Shown in pieces: positions 17,668 to 27,163 of a stretch of 64,000 nucleotides of DNA. How positions within the stretch are numbered: the stretch's first letter is position 1; the number at the start of each line of letters is the position of its first letter. Under the pieces are notes generated by a model. That model saw nothing but the letters and a program-made list of their open reading frames with translations. It did no database searches and was not told the DNA's origin. This DNA is from Paraburkholderia sp. BCC1884. GTDB taxonomy: Bacteria > Pseudomonadota > Gammaproteobacteria > Burkholderiales > Burkholderiaceae. Where the stretch lies: assembly GCF_900996225.1 (NCBI RefSeq), contig NZ_CAAJGL010000101.1:310001-374000 (forward strand), given 5' to 3'. The position numbers and the translations under genes were made by a program.

Positions 17668-19380
17668 ATGATTAGGGAACGCAGGAAACCGTTTGGCAGG
17701 GCGCGGCGGACAGTCCGTTTCTCGCTATGCCTGTTATCCGCGGCAGTTCTGGGGGCGTGCGGCGGCGGTTCCGACAGCTTGACTCCGAATGCCACGCCGG
17801 CAGTCGCGGGGAAAATCACTTACGACTACGTCCCGACCACGTTGAGCGTCGACTCACAAGGCGCGGCGCAAGGCGGCCTCGACTACGCGAAGACCGAAAA
17901 GCGCCCGGTGCGCCGCGCGCTCGTCGAGCTGGTTTCGGACGACGGCGTTACCGTACTCGGCAAGACCACCACGGACGACACCGGTGCTTATCGCGTCGAG
18001 GTACCGGCCGGCAAACGTGCCTATTTGCGCGTCACGGCACAGGCGTCCGAAGCGACGGCGAGTGTGTCCGACTACGCGATCGGGATTCGCGACAACACTG
18101 CACCGGAGTACAGGAATGCGCCGGACACCGCGCCGCTCTATTCGATGCGCGGCAGTGTTTTCACGACCACCTCGGCCGCAACGAAGCTCGACTTGAACGC
18201 CGGCTCCGGTTGGACTGGCGCAAGTTACGGTGCGCCACGCACGGCGGCGCCGTTCGCGATTCTCGACCAGACCGTGAATGCCGCGCAGAAACTGCACCGC
18301 GCGGAGCCGGGCGTGGCGCTGCCGATGCTCAATGTTTTCTGGAGCGTCGACAACCGGCCGACCTCGGGCGACTTGAACAGTGGCTTCATCGGTACGAGCC
18401 ACTGGCAGGATTCGGACTCCGCCATTGGCTTGTACATCCTCGGCGCTGAGAACGTCGATACCGACGAATACGACGCCAGCGTGCTCGTTCACGAGTTCGG
18501 GCACTACGTGGAGAGCAGCGTTTCGCGCTCTGACAGCATGGGCGGTATCCACACCTCGGGCGACAAGCTCGACATGCGGGTCGCCTTCGGCGAGGGGTTC
18601 GGCAACTCGTTCTCGTCGATGATGCGCGGGACGCCCATCTACACCGACACGGCGGGGCCAAAACAGGCCGCTTTGGGTGTCTCTATGCGCCTCGATGAAG
18701 TAGAACAGGGTAGCGAGCGTGCGTGGTTCGATGAGTCGGCGGTCGGCAATTTCCTTTACTCGCTGAGTCAATCACCGGACATCGGCTTCGCGCCGCTGTA
18801 TCACGCCATGCTAACGGGGGAAAAGACCACGCCCGCGCTGACCAGCGTATTTTCATTCGCGTCCGTGCTGCGGCCGGGGCTCACCGAAGCGGGCAAGCGC
18901 ATGCTCGACCAATTGCTTGGCGCCATCAAGGTGCAGCCGGGCGAGCGACTCGACGCGTGGGGAAGCCAGACGAAATTCGAGGGCAATCCGGAGGATGCCA
19001 ACCCGGCGGTGTTTCCGGTCTACTTACCGCTCACATCCAACCAGACTGTGACGGCATGCATGACGACGCAATTCGGCGGAGGCAACAAGCTCGGCAACTA
19101 TCGCCATCTGCGCGTCACAGTTCCCGCGGCGGGCGAGTACCGGTTCATGGTCGAACCCCTGGCGAACGAAACCGACGCCAACGACTACGGTGTGAAAGCT
19201 TATGTTTTGGGCCAGCGGTCGCCGGACCCGGAGCCTGGCCAGCACACGACGATCGTCGACTTTCCCGCGGCCGGCGATTACGCCGCAGACGTCGCGTCGC
19301 AGCGCGATCTGGATGAAGACGTCGAGCGCGGCACGTCGCCCCACTGCGCCAGCTTGTCCATGCAGCCGGTCAATCCGTAA
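17668..19380 (+). CDS. Putative secreted lipoprotein metalloprotease (HEFGH zincin)
   Basis: 570 residues. A basic N-terminus and hydrophobic stretch lead to a lipobox ending in LGAC (Cys31), so it is probably lipid-anchored. A carboxypeptidase-regulatory-like beta domain follows at about 80-135 (DDTGAYRVEVPAGKRAYLRV). A zinc-binding H275-E-F-G-H279 motif and a downstream AFGEGFGN (Glu309 the likely third ligand) then define a gluzincin-like catalytic region. The C-terminal part (about 455-560) looks like a beta-sandwich. It faces opposite to the urease genes on both sides and is followed 16 bp later by a small secreted protein gene, probably in the same unit. Substrate unknown. Confidence 0.72.
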   Translation: MIRERRKPFGRARRTVRFSLCLLSAAVLGACGGGSDSLTPNATPAVAGKITYDYVPTTLSVDSQGAAQGGLDYAKTEKRPVRRALVELVSDDGVTVLGKTTTDDTGAYRVEVPAGKRAYLRVTAQASEATASVSDYAIGIRDNTAPEYRNAPDTAPLYSMRGSVFTTTSAATKLDLNAGSGWTGASYGAPRTAAPFAILDQTVNAAQKLHRAEPGVALPMLNVFWSVDNRPTSGDLNSGFIGTSHWQDSDSAIGLYILGAENVDTDEYDASVLVHEFGHYVESSVSRSDSMGGIHTSGDKLDMRVAFGEGFGNSFSSMMRGTPIYTDTAGPKQAALGVSMRLDEVEQGSERAWFDESAVGNFLYSLSQSPDIGFAPLYHAMLTGEKTTPALTSVFSFASVLRPGLTEAGKRMLDQLLGAIKVQPGERLDAWGSQTKFEGNPEDANPAVFPVYLPLTSNQTVTACMTTQFGGGNKLGNYRHLRVTVPAAGEYRFMVEPLANETDANDYGVKAYVLGQRSPDPEPGQHTTIVDFPAAGDYAADVASQRDLDEDVERGTSPHCASLSMQPVNP

Positions 19381-19396
19381 CAGGGAGCCAAGACAA

Positions 19397-19882
19397 ATGA
19401 AAATGATTTCACTCATGCTCGCGGCCGCGTTGGTGTTCGGCGCGCAAGCGAGTTCGGCGCAAACGGCGGCCATCACCGGCAAGAACTATGGCGGCGTCAA
19501 TCTCCATGCCGTCGCCGCGCGCGGTGCCGCAGGTCGACCGATCAGCGTGGAGGTCCGCTACGAGGGTTTGCCGGCGACCGGCCATACCCGGGTGACCTAT
19601 ACGACGGAAGGCGCGCTCAAACTGTCCGGTCCGGCACAGAAGACGCTCACGCCAGACAGCAAGGGCGCTGATCGGGACACCGTTGTCGTGCAGGCCGCAT
19701 CCGATGGGACGTATTTTCTGAATGTGTTTGCCACGACGACCTCGGGCACCAGTGTGCTGTCGATTCCGGTGACCGTTGGGAGCGCAATGTTCAAGCCCCG
19801 CGCTGCGGCGGCAGGGTCGGCCGTTTCCGCGTCGGGTGGACAGCGCGTGATCGAAATGCCCGCGCAGGAAATCCGGCATTAA
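19397..19882 (+). CDS. Small secreted protein of unknown function
   Basis: 161 residues from the ATG at 19397, preceded by a GGGAG ribosome site. A clear signal peptide (LMLAAALVFGAQASSAQ) gives a mature protein of about 140 residues, rich in Thr, Ser and Gly with alternating hydrophobic strands, like an immunoglobulin-type beta-sandwich. There are no Cys residues and no motif I recognise. It is co-oriented with and 16 bp downstream of the metalloprotease-like lipoprotein, so it could be a partner, substrate or inhibitor; that is inference from position only. Confidence 0.6.
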   Translation: MKMISLMLAAALVFGAQASSAQTAAITGKNYGGVNLHAVAARGAAGRPISVEVRYEGLPATGHTRVTYTTEGALKLSGPAQKTLTPDSKGADRDTVVVQAASDGTYFLNVFATTTSGTSVLSIPVTVGSAMFKPRAAAAGSAVSASGGQRVIEMPAQEIRH

Positions 19883-20004
19883 GCGACGCTAGCGCAATCT
19901 GTCGTGGCCACTGCCGCGCGGCTCGTTCCGGCAACTCTCCGGATCGGGTCGCCGGCAGTGTATCGAAGGGCATGCCGGAAGCGCCTCGGCGCAATCACAT
20001 CACT

Positions 20005-20886
20005 TCACGTGGACCAGATGCGTAACGGCACGGCCTCGACCCCATGCACGATCGGGCGCAGCTGAAGCCAGCATTGCGTCAACGCGCGCTGCAGCGTTTC
20101 CATAGACCGCGACACCGCGCGCACGATCAACACGCCGTCGGTGACGCAGGAAGCCGCCCCCCGCATCGACTCATCGAACGGCAACTGAGCCGTCAGCGTC
20201 TCTGCGAGCGCATCATCGCAAGCCGGTCCAACGGCCCATAACGTGCCGTATGCGGGAAACCCGGCCAACCCTTGCGCCGCGTCCCGCAACGGATCGCTTG
20301 CCGAGAGCGTGGCGCGTTCGAGCCACAGCAGTTCGCCCTTCGCGCCGATAATCCGCGACACTGCACGCAAGCTTGCGTCCGACCACCGTTCGCCCGCAGC
20401 TTGCCGTCCAAGCTGCGTGGCATCCCAGCCAATCACGGTTGCGCCTTCGCCAAGCACGAGCGAAAAATCCAGTCCTGCATTCGCATGATCGAAAACGATG
20501 TTGTTCTGCGGCAGCCAATCGAGCTTCGCGTGCTCGCCAACCCGCACGGCGATTTGCTGGTGCGCGGCGCGTCCATTGGACTTGTACCATTTGGTCGCGC
20601 CTGGCGTCGTAATGACGGCATGTGAGCCGGCGCCGACCTCGACATCGATAGCGAGCTGATCGCCGCCCGCAACGCCGCCGGGCGGATGCACGATCACCGC
20701 ATGACAGATCGCCTGACCCTCGGGATAAAGCGGCCGCTGCACCCGCAAAGGCCCCTCATGCAACCGATGCTGGAGCGCAGTCCGTCCATCGTGATTGACG
20801 AACCCGAGTTCGAGCCGGGCGCGCCATTGCGAATGCGCTTCGGATTGAGCAGTAGCGAGCGTAGCGTGATTTTCGTGAAGCGACAT
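20005..20886 (-). CDS. ureD: Urease accessory protein UreD (UreH)
   Basis: 293 residues from the ATG at 20886 (MSLHENHATL). The UreD family core is clear: RPLYPEGQAICHAVIVHPPGG, GATKWYKSNG and WLPQNNIVFDHA. It binds apo-urease and forms the UreDFG maturation complex. The frame is open upstream to 20991, but those 35 codons are not UreD-like. It lies 124 bp after urtE on the same strand and is probably transcribed with urt, while the other ure genes lie 3.6 kb further on. Confidence 0.93.
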   Translation of the reverse strand: MSLHENHATLATAQSEAHSQWRARLELGFVNHDGRTALQHRLHEGPLRVQRPLYPEGQAICHAVIVHPPGGVAGGDQLAIDVEVGAGSHAVITTPGATKWYKSNGRAAHQQIAVRVGEHAKLDWLPQNNIVFDHANAGLDFSLVLGEGATVIGWDATQLGRQAAGERWSDASLRAVSRIIGAKGELLWLERATLSASDPLRDAAQGLAGFPAYGTLWAVGPACDDALAETLTAQLPFDESMRGAASCVTDGVLIVRAVSRSMETLQRALTQCWLQLRPIVHGVEAVPLRIWST

Positions 20887-21010
20887 GCGAATGGAGTACG
20901 AGGAGACGAAGAAACGAAGACAAGCGAAGCGTGGCTGCGCACGTCGGGCAACGCTCAACCGCGTCGCCACAGGATGCGGCGAGAATAGCACGCCGAATGG
21001 CGTGCGCCGG

Positions 21011-21703
21011 TCACACGGCGATCAACGCCCGTACGCCGTCCGTATCCATATTCGCGCCTTCGCCGCCCGCGACGATCTCACCGCGACTCATCACCCAATA
21101 CCGATCGGCGATGTCTTTGGCGAAGTCGTAATACTGCTCGACCAGCAGCACTGTCATGCCCATTTCCTCGACGAGCTGTCGAAGCGTGCGCCCGATATCC
21201 TGAATGATCGAAGGCTGAATCCCTTCGGTCGGTTCATCGAGAATCAGCAACTGCGGGTCGCTCATCAACGCACGGCCAATCGCGAGCTGTTGTTGCTGCC
21301 CCCCTGAGAGATCGCCACCGCGCCGGCTGCGCATATCCTTGAGAACAGGGAACAGTTCATAGATGCGGTCGGGGATTTTCCTGGGCGCCTTCTTGCTGGC
21401 CGCACCGACCAGCAGATTTTCCTCGACGGTCAGCCGTGGAAAAATATCGCGTCCCTGCGGTACATAGGCCAGGCCCTTTTCCACTCGCGAATAAGTCGGC
21501 AGCCTGGTGATCGGCGTCCCACGCCAGGCGACAGACCCGCTCTTCGTCTGCACGACGCCCATCAGGCAACGCAGCAGGGTGGTCTTACCCACGCCATTGC
21601 GGCCCAGCAGCACAGTCAGTTTGCCGTCCGGCACGGTGAGCTTCACATCCCGCAGAATGTGGCTGCCGCCGTAGTACTGATTCAGGTTTTCTACTTCTAG
21701 CAT
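21011..21703 (-). CDS. urtE: Urea ABC transporter ATP-binding protein UrtE
   Basis: A 230-residue ABC ATPase of the branched-chain amino acid (LivF-like) group. Walker A GRNGVGKTT is at about 34-42, signature LSGGQQQQLAIGRAL at about 134-148 and Walker B LLILDEPTEG follows. The N-terminus LEVENLNQYYGGSHIL is characteristic of UrtE. It pairs with UrtD to power the UrtBC permease at the inner membrane. Gap to urtD is 55 bp. Confidence 0.94.
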   Translation of the reverse strand: MLEVENLNQYYGGSHILRDVKLTVPDGKLTVLLGRNGVGKTTLLRCLMGVVQTKSGSVAWRGTPITRLPTYSRVEKGLAYVPQGRDIFPRLTVEENLLVGAASKKAPRKIPDRIYELFPVLKDMRSRRGGDLSGGQQQQLAIGRALMSDPQLLILDEPTEGIQPSIIQDIGRTLRQLVEEMGMTVLLVEQYYDFAKDIADRYWVMSRGEIVAGGEGANMDTDGVRALIAV

Positions 21704-21758
21704 GTGCGTTCGACCCTTGGTTTCATCGGCCCGTCCAGTGGCCCACTCATCGACCCAC

Positions 21759-22622
21759 TCATCGACCCAGATACGACTCGATCACTGTCTCGTCCCGTTT
21801 GACCTCATCGAGCGTGCCATGAGCAAGCACGCGTCCTTCGGCCATCACCGTGACCTTGCCGGTGGCGCCCGACAAAGCCGCGACGAACTCCATATCGTGC
21901 TCGACGACCATCATCGAGCAGGTGCCGCGCAGGTGATTGAGCAATTCGGCCAGCTGCATGGTTTCGTCATCGGTCATGCCGGCGGCGGGCTCGTCGAGCA
22001 GCAAAAGCGCCGGCTGCTGCATCAGCAACATGCCGATCTCGAGCCGCTGTTTCTGTCCATGCGAAAGCTCTCCGGCAAGACGCCGCGCTTCGCTTTCGAG
22101 GCCGATCAGCACCAGCGTCTCTTCGATCCTCGCCTGCGCTTCGCGATCCAGGCGCGCGCGCAACGAAGACCACCAGCCCTTGTCCGCTTTCATCGCGAGT
22201 TCGAGGTTTTCCCACACCGGATGCTGTTCGAACACCGTGGGCTTCTGAAACTTGCGGCCGATGCCGGCTCGCGCGATCGACGGCTCGTTCATCCGCGTCA
22301 GATCGATCGACTGCCCGAGAAACACCTTGCCCGAATCCGGCTCGGTCTTGCCGGTGATGACGTCCATCATCGTGGTCTTGCCCGCGCCATTCGGTCCGAT
22401 GATGCAGCGCAACTCGCCGGCATCGATCGTCAGCGTCAATGCATTCAAGGCGCGAAAACCGTCGAAGCTCACCGTCACGTCTTCGAGATACAGGATCGTG
22501 CCGTGCGACACATCGATCTCGCCGGGCACGACCGCGCGACCCATGCTCGCGACACCGCTCAAGGAGGTTTCGGCGGGCTCTTCGGGTAAGGCCAGATCAG
22601 GAACCATCGGGTTTTCGTTCAT
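21759..22622 (-). CDS. urtD: Urea ABC transporter ATP-binding protein UrtD
   Basis: A 287-residue LivG-like ABC ATPase with an N-terminal extension of about 40 residues before LYLEDVTVSFDGFRALN. Walker A GPNGAGKTT, the signature ELSHGQKQRLEIGMLL (an SHGQ variant of SGGQ, usual for this group) and Walker B LLLLDEPAAGM are present. Its start overlaps the urtC stop by 4 bp, so translation is coupled. Confidence 0.94.
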   Translation of the reverse strand: MNENPMVPDLALPEEPAETSLSGVASMGRAVVPGEIDVSHGTILYLEDVTVSFDGFRALNALTLTIDAGELRCIIGPNGAGKTTMMDVITGKTEPDSGKVFLGQSIDLTRMNEPSIARAGIGRKFQKPTVFEQHPVWENLELAMKADKGWWSSLRARLDREAQARIEETLVLIGLESEARRLAGELSHGQKQRLEIGMLLMQQPALLLLDEPAAGMTDDETMQLAELLNHLRGTCSMMVVEHDMEFVAALSGATGKVTVMAEGRVLAHGTLDEVKRDETVIESYLGR

Positions 22623-23803
22623 GAGCGGTTCCGTTTGCGCGTCACCATTTCGATCAATCCCATGATGCCGTTCGGCAGCAGCAGCGGGACCAGCACGAAA
22701 ATCAGACCGAGAAAGAACAGCCAGTATTCAGGGAAGTTCGCCGTAAAGAAGCTCTTCGCGCCATTCACCGCGAAAGCGCCGATGATCGGCCCGATCAGGG
22801 TGCCGCGTCCGCCCACGGCGACCCAGATCGCCATTTCGATCGAGTTGCCCGGCGACATCTCGCCCGGATTGATGATGCCGACCTGCGGCACATACAAGGC
22901 ACCGGCAATCCCGCACAACACGGCCGACACGGTCCACACGAACAGCTTGTAGGCGAGCGGGCTGTAACCGAGGAACATCAAACGCGTTTCGCCGTCGCGC
23001 ACGGCGGTCACGACACGGCCGAGCTTCGACGTGACGATCGCACGCGCGCCGATGAAGGCGAGGACCAGCACCGCGAACGTAATCAGCAAAAGGGCGGTAC
23101 GTGTGCCCGGATGCGTGATCGGAAAGCCGCCGATACGTTTGAAGTCGGTGAAACCGTTGTTGCCCCCGAAGCCCGTTTCGTTGCGATAGAACAGCAGCAT
23201 CGCCGCGAACGTCATGGCTTGCGTGATGATCGACAGATACACGCCCTTCACGCGCGAGCGGAAGGTGAAGAAGCCGAACACCCACGCGACCACCGCCGGC
23301 ACGAGCACCACCAGCAGCAACGCGTAGCCGAGATGCTGCGTGCCTTGCCAGTACCACGGCAGTTGATGCCAGTCGAGAAACACCATGAAGTCGGGCAGGT
23401 CGCTGCCGTACTTGCCGTCGTGACCGATCGCCCGCATCAGGTACATGCCGATCGCGTAGCCGCCCAGCGCGAAGAACAGCGCGTGTCCCAGACTCAGAAT
23501 GCCGCAGTAGCCCCATACGAGGTCGAGCGCGAGCGCCGCGATCGCATAGCACATGAACTTGCCGGTGATCGTCATCGCGTAGGCGGACAGATGCAACGCG
23601 CTGGTCTCCGGCACGACCAGCGTGGCGAACGGCACGCCGAGACCGAACACGATGATCAAGGCGATCAGCGCGAGCCACGCGCGGCGCGACAACAGCGCAG
23701 GACGCGGCGGCAAGCCGAGCGCGAAGCCCGATTGCGCGTCGCGGCCGGCCAGTTCGTTGCTGCCGCTTGCGCCGACGTGAGCCGATGAAGTTGCCGATGT
23801 CAT
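22619..23803 (-). CDS. urtC: Urea ABC transporter permease UrtC
   Basis: A 394-residue LivM-like permease with about ten membrane helices. WGYCGILSLGHALFFALGGYAIGMYLMR is the conserved LivM core (20 residues from WGYC onward), and an EAA-like region near GRVVTAVRDGETRLMFLGY contacts the ATPases. It forms the urea channel with UrtB in the inner membrane. The start lies 1 bp from the urtB stop. Confidence 0.94.
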   Translation of the reverse strand: MTSATSSAHVGASGSNELAGRDAQSGFALGLPPRPALLSRRAWLALIALIIVFGLGVPFATLVVPETSALHLSAYAMTITGKFMCYAIAALALDLVWGYCGILSLGHALFFALGGYAIGMYLMRAIGHDGKYGSDLPDFMVFLDWHQLPWYWQGTQHLGYALLLVVLVPAVVAWVFGFFTFRSRVKGVYLSIITQAMTFAAMLLFYRNETGFGGNNGFTDFKRIGGFPITHPGTRTALLLITFAVLVLAFIGARAIVTSKLGRVVTAVRDGETRLMFLGYSPLAYKLFVWTVSAVLCGIAGALYVPQVGIINPGEMSPGNSIEMAIWVAVGGRGTLIGPIIGAFAVNGAKSFFTANFPEYWLFFLGLIFVLVPLLLPNGIMGLIEMVTRKRNRS

Positions 23804-23804
23804 C

Positions 23805-25442
23805 TCATGCCTCCGCGCTACGGCCCTTGAGGGCGAACATGCCCTGCGGACGCTTCTGGATGAACAACACGATCAGCACGAGCACCGCGATCTTCGCGAG
23901 CACCGCGCCCCAGAACGGCTCGATGGCTTTGCTGACGAGCCCGAGTCCGAAGCCGCCGATCACCGTGCCGGCCAGTTGACCGACACCGCCGAGCACCACC
24001 GCCATGAACGAATCGATGATGTAGCTCTGGCCGAGGTCCGGTCCCACATTGCCGATCTGCGAGAGGGCACAGCCGCCCAGACCGGCGATGCCCGCACCGA
24101 ACGCGAACGCATACGAATCGACCCGTGCGGTTTTCACGCCCACGCAAGCGGCCATGCGGCGGTTCTGCGTGACGGCGCGCACGAATAAACCGAGGCGCGT
24201 TTTCGTCAGCACCGCCCATGCAATGCCGACCACGATCAGCGAGAACGCGAGAATCGCGAGGCGGTTGTACGGCAGGATCAGATTCGGCAGCACGGTCACG
24301 CCGCCGCTCATCCAGGAGGGATTCACCACCTGCACGTTTTGTGCGCCGAACAGCATGCGGGTTGCCTGAATCAGGATCAGGCTGACACCGAAGGTGGTCA
24401 GCAGCGTTTCGAGCGGACGGCCATACAGATGCTTCAGCACCAGCCGTTCGAGCACGATGCCGACGATCCCCGCCGCCGCGAACGAGGCCGGCACGGCGAG
24501 CAGCGGATACCAGTCGAACGCGCCGGGTGCGAAGCGTTGAAAAAGGTTTTGCACGACGTACGTCGCGTACGCGCCGATCATCAGGAATTCGCCGTGCGCC
24601 ATGTTGATGACGCCGATCAGCCCGTACGTGATGGCGAGGCCCAGCGCGGCGAGCAGCAGCACGCTACCGAGCGACAAACCCGCGAACAGCGTGCCGGCAA
24701 TCTGGCTGCGACGCTGGATCGCATCGAGTTCGTCGATACCGCTTTGCGCGGCGGCGCGGACCCGGTCGTCGGGCTCGACGAAGGTGCCGTCGGGCTTCTT
24801 CGCGACGAGCGGGCGCAGCAATTCGTTCATGTCGAGGTCGTGGCGCGCGGCGACCAGTTGCACGGCGTCGAGCCGCTTGGCCGGATCGGCGTCGTGCAAG
24901 GCGGTCATCGCCCACAACGTGTCGAGGCGCTTCTTGAGCGCCGGATCGGTTTCCTTCGCACGGGCTGCGTCGACCAGCGGCTTGATCGACGGGTCCGGGT
25001 TCTGCAGCAGCGAGGTGATGGCCGCGTCACGGGTCGCGGCGTCCGGCGAATCGAGTTGCATGCCGGACAGCGCGCCGGCCACTTTCGAGCGCAGCAGGTT
25101 GTTCAGGGTGACCGGCTGCGCGTCGCCGGCGGGGACCGTTTTGCCGGTCACCGCATCGCGTACGGTGTCGCCGTCCTGCAGCAGCACGCCACCTGCGTCG
25201 GTGGCGAGGGCGCTGTCATCGGACAAGGCCTTGAGCACCGCCATCGATTCCTTGTCGTGGTTGGCGATCAGTTTGTCGATGGCCGCGGATTTCGCGTCGA
25301 AGTCGTCGGCGGCGAGCGGCGCAACATCGGCCGAGGTCAGCGCGTAGGCGGCGAGCGGCGTGCCGGTGAGCAGCACGAGCGCTGCGCAGCCGATGCTGCG
25401 GCGAGCGAGTCTGCGTGCGGATATCAGGAGTGAGAACGCCAT
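23805..25442 (-). CDS. urtB: Urea ABC transporter permease UrtB
   Basis: A 545-residue LivH-like permease. A signal-like N-terminus (cleavage near AYA at about 34) leads into an extracytoplasmic helical domain of about 200 residues, as is common in UrtB. The membrane domain then starts near residue 245 (TYGLIGVINMAHGEFLMIGAY, LivH hallmark). It follows urtA after 230 bp containing two hairpins, which could give urtA higher transcript levels than the membrane genes. Confidence 0.94.
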   Translation of the reverse strand: MAFSLLISARRLARRSIGCAALVLLTGTPLAAYALTSADVAPLAADDFDAKSAAIDKLIANHDKESMAVLKALSDDSALATDAGGVLLQDGDTVRDAVTGKTVPAGDAQPVTLNNLLRSKVAGALSGMQLDSPDAATRDAAITSLLQNPDPSIKPLVDAARAKETDPALKKRLDTLWAMTALHDADPAKRLDAVQLVAARHDLDMNELLRPLVAKKPDGTFVEPDDRVRAAAQSGIDELDAIQRRSQIAGTLFAGLSLGSVLLLAALGLAITYGLIGVINMAHGEFLMIGAYATYVVQNLFQRFAPGAFDWYPLLAVPASFAAAGIVGIVLERLVLKHLYGRPLETLLTTFGVSLILIQATRMLFGAQNVQVVNPSWMSGGVTVLPNLILPYNRLAILAFSLIVVGIAWAVLTKTRLGLFVRAVTQNRRMAACVGVKTARVDSYAFAFGAGIAGLGGCALSQIGNVGPDLGQSYIIDSFMAVVLGGVGQLAGTVIGGFGLGLVSKAIEPFWGAVLAKIAVLVLIVLFIQKRPQGMFALKGRSAEA

Positions 25443-25583
25443 GGTGGCCTTTGAAGAAGAACCGGCGGGGCGGCGCGAAATGTGGATGAAGCGCGAGCCG
25501 TGCGCTCCAGTCGCTTGTTCAGACGCGAACGCAGACCAGATTGGAACGCGCCCACGTGCGCCGCAGAACCCCCTTCACGAGTC

Positions 25584-25661
25584 GAACTCACGACGCGGTG
25601 GCGCGTTCGTCGTGAGTTCACGTCGGCTCGCCACACCGGCCAGCGCCGGCATAGCGAGCCG
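25584..25661. repeat. Two hairpins in the urtA-urtB gap
   Basis: The first is a perfect 12-bp inverted repeat, GAACTCACGACG (25584-25595) with its complement at 25608-25619 around a 12-nt loop. The second pairs CGGCTCGC (25624-25631) with GCGAGCCG (25654-25661), with a further CCGGC/GCCGG inner stem. Neither is followed by a T run on the minus strand, so a processing or mRNA-stabilising role fits better than intrinsic termination. Confidence 0.6.
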
Positions 25662-25672
25662 TGTTGCTGCTG

Positions 25673-26971
25673 TTACGCCACTCGCGAGCGTTTCAGGAAG
25701 GCCGGAATCGAGCTGACCACATCCGGCTTGCTCGAATTGCCGGCGATGTACGGACTCCACGGCTGCGCGCGAATCGCGGTCTTGGTGCGCCACACGACGT
25801 TGAACTGACCGTCGGCGCGCACTTCGCCGATCATCACCGGCTTGTGCAGATGGTGGTTGCCGTCCATGGTCAGCACGAAGCCCGACGGTGCGTTGAAGGT
25901 TTGACCGATCATCGCCACGCGGACCTTGTCGACGTCGGCGCTCTTCGCCTTTTCGACGGCCTGCTTCCACATATGGATGCCGACGAAGGTCGCTTCCATC
26001 GGGTCGTTGGTCACGCGCTTGGTGCCGCCCGGCAGATTGTTTTGCGCGACCCACGCGGCCCATTGTTTCTTGAACTTCTCGTTTTCCGGATTGCGCAGCG
26101 ACATGAAGTAGTTCCATGCCGCGAGGTTGCCGACCAGCGGCTTCGTATCGATACCGCGCAGTTCTTCCTCGCCGACCGAGAACGCGACCACCGGCACATC
26201 CGACGCCTTCAGCCCCTGGTTGCCCAGTTCCTTGTAGAACGGCACGTTCGAATCGCCGTTCACGGTCGAGATCACCGCGGTCTTGCCGCCTTGCGAGAAG
26301 GTCTTGATGTTCGCGACGATGGTCTGATAGTCGCTGTGGCCGAACGGCGTGTAGACTTCCTGGATGTCGGCCTCCTGCACGCCTTTGGACTTGAGGAACG
26401 CGCGCAGAATCTTGTTGGTCGTGCGGGGGTACACATAGTCGGTGCCCAACAGGAAGTAGCGCTTGGCGCCGCCGCCTTCCGCGCTCATCAGATATTCGGT
26501 CGCCGGAATTGCTTGCTGATTCGGCGCGGCGCCCGTGTAGAACACGTTGCGCGACATTTCTTCGCCTTCGTACTGCACCGGGTAGAACAGCAGGCCGTTC
26601 AGTTCCTCGAACACCGGCAGCACGGATTTACGCGACACCGAGGTCCAGCAGCCGAATACCACGGCGCACTTTTCCGAGGTGATCAACTGACGCGCTTTTT
26701 CAGCGAACAGCGGCCAGTTCGATGCCGGGTCTACCACCACCGGCTGCAGTTGACGTCCCATCACGCCGCCGTTCTTGTTGATTTCCGCAATGGTCATCAA
26801 CGCGGTGTCCTTGAGCGACGTTTCCGAAATAGCCATCGTGCCCGACAGGGAATGCAGCACCCCGACCTTGATCGGACCGGTGTCGGACTGTGCTTGCGCA
26901 AACGGCGCTTGACCCGCCAGCGCTAGGGCGCCCGACATCGAACCGAACTTCAACAGACTGCGACGTTTCAT
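25673..26971 (-). CDS. urtA: Urea ABC transporter substrate-binding protein UrtA
   Basis: A 432-residue periplasmic binding protein (LivJ/AmiC-like). The N-terminus MKRRSLLKFGSMSG is a twin-arginine-like export signal with cleavage near AQA at about 27. The family segments KVGVLHSLSGTMAISE, VFGCWTSVSRKSVLP and LFYPVQYEGEE are diagnostic for UrtA. It captures urea at low concentration. It is the first gene of urtABCDE-ureD. A sigma-54-type promoter at 27060-27075 and an NtrC-type site further upstream suggest nitrogen-limitation control. Confidence 0.95.
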   Translation of the reverse strand: MKRRSLLKFGSMSGALALAGQAPFAQAQSDTGPIKVGVLHSLSGTMAISETSLKDTALMTIAEINKNGGVMGRQLQPVVVDPASNWPLFAEKARQLITSEKCAVVFGCWTSVSRKSVLPVFEELNGLLFYPVQYEGEEMSRNVFYTGAAPNQQAIPATEYLMSAEGGGAKRYFLLGTDYVYPRTTNKILRAFLKSKGVQEADIQEVYTPFGHSDYQTIVANIKTFSQGGKTAVISTVNGDSNVPFYKELGNQGLKASDVPVVAFSVGEEELRGIDTKPLVGNLAAWNYFMSLRNPENEKFKKQWAAWVAQNNLPGGTKRVTNDPMEATFVGIHMWKQAVEKAKSADVDKVRVAMIGQTFNAPSGFVLTMDGNHHLHKPVMIGEVRADGQFNVVWRTKTAIRAQPWSPYIAGNSSKPDVVSSIPAFLKRSRVA

Positions 26972-27059
26972 GTATATCCCCTTGCCATTGATGGTGACTG
27001 TTTTTGGGCGTCGATTTCAGCCAGCAGGGCTTATCCCGCCTAACTTGCCGCTTATCTAC

Positions 27060-27075
27060 TGCAAGGCACATGCCA
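27060..27075 (-). promoter_or_regulatory. Sigma-54 (-24/-12) promoter for urtA
   Basis: The minus strand reads TGGCATGTGCCTTGCA, matching 15 of 16 positions of the consensus TGGCACG-N4-TTGCW; the only change is C to T in the -24 box. The GG and GC elements are correctly 10 bp apart. It ends about 90 bp before the urtA start, leaving an untranslated leader of roughly 75-80 nt. Confidence 0.8.
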
Positions 27076-27163
27076 TGCAGTAATTTCGACTCGAAGTTCG
27101 CGGGTGGCGTGCTGTGCCGTGCCTGAGACGGCAGACGCGGTAAGCGGGATTTATGCGGATGCG

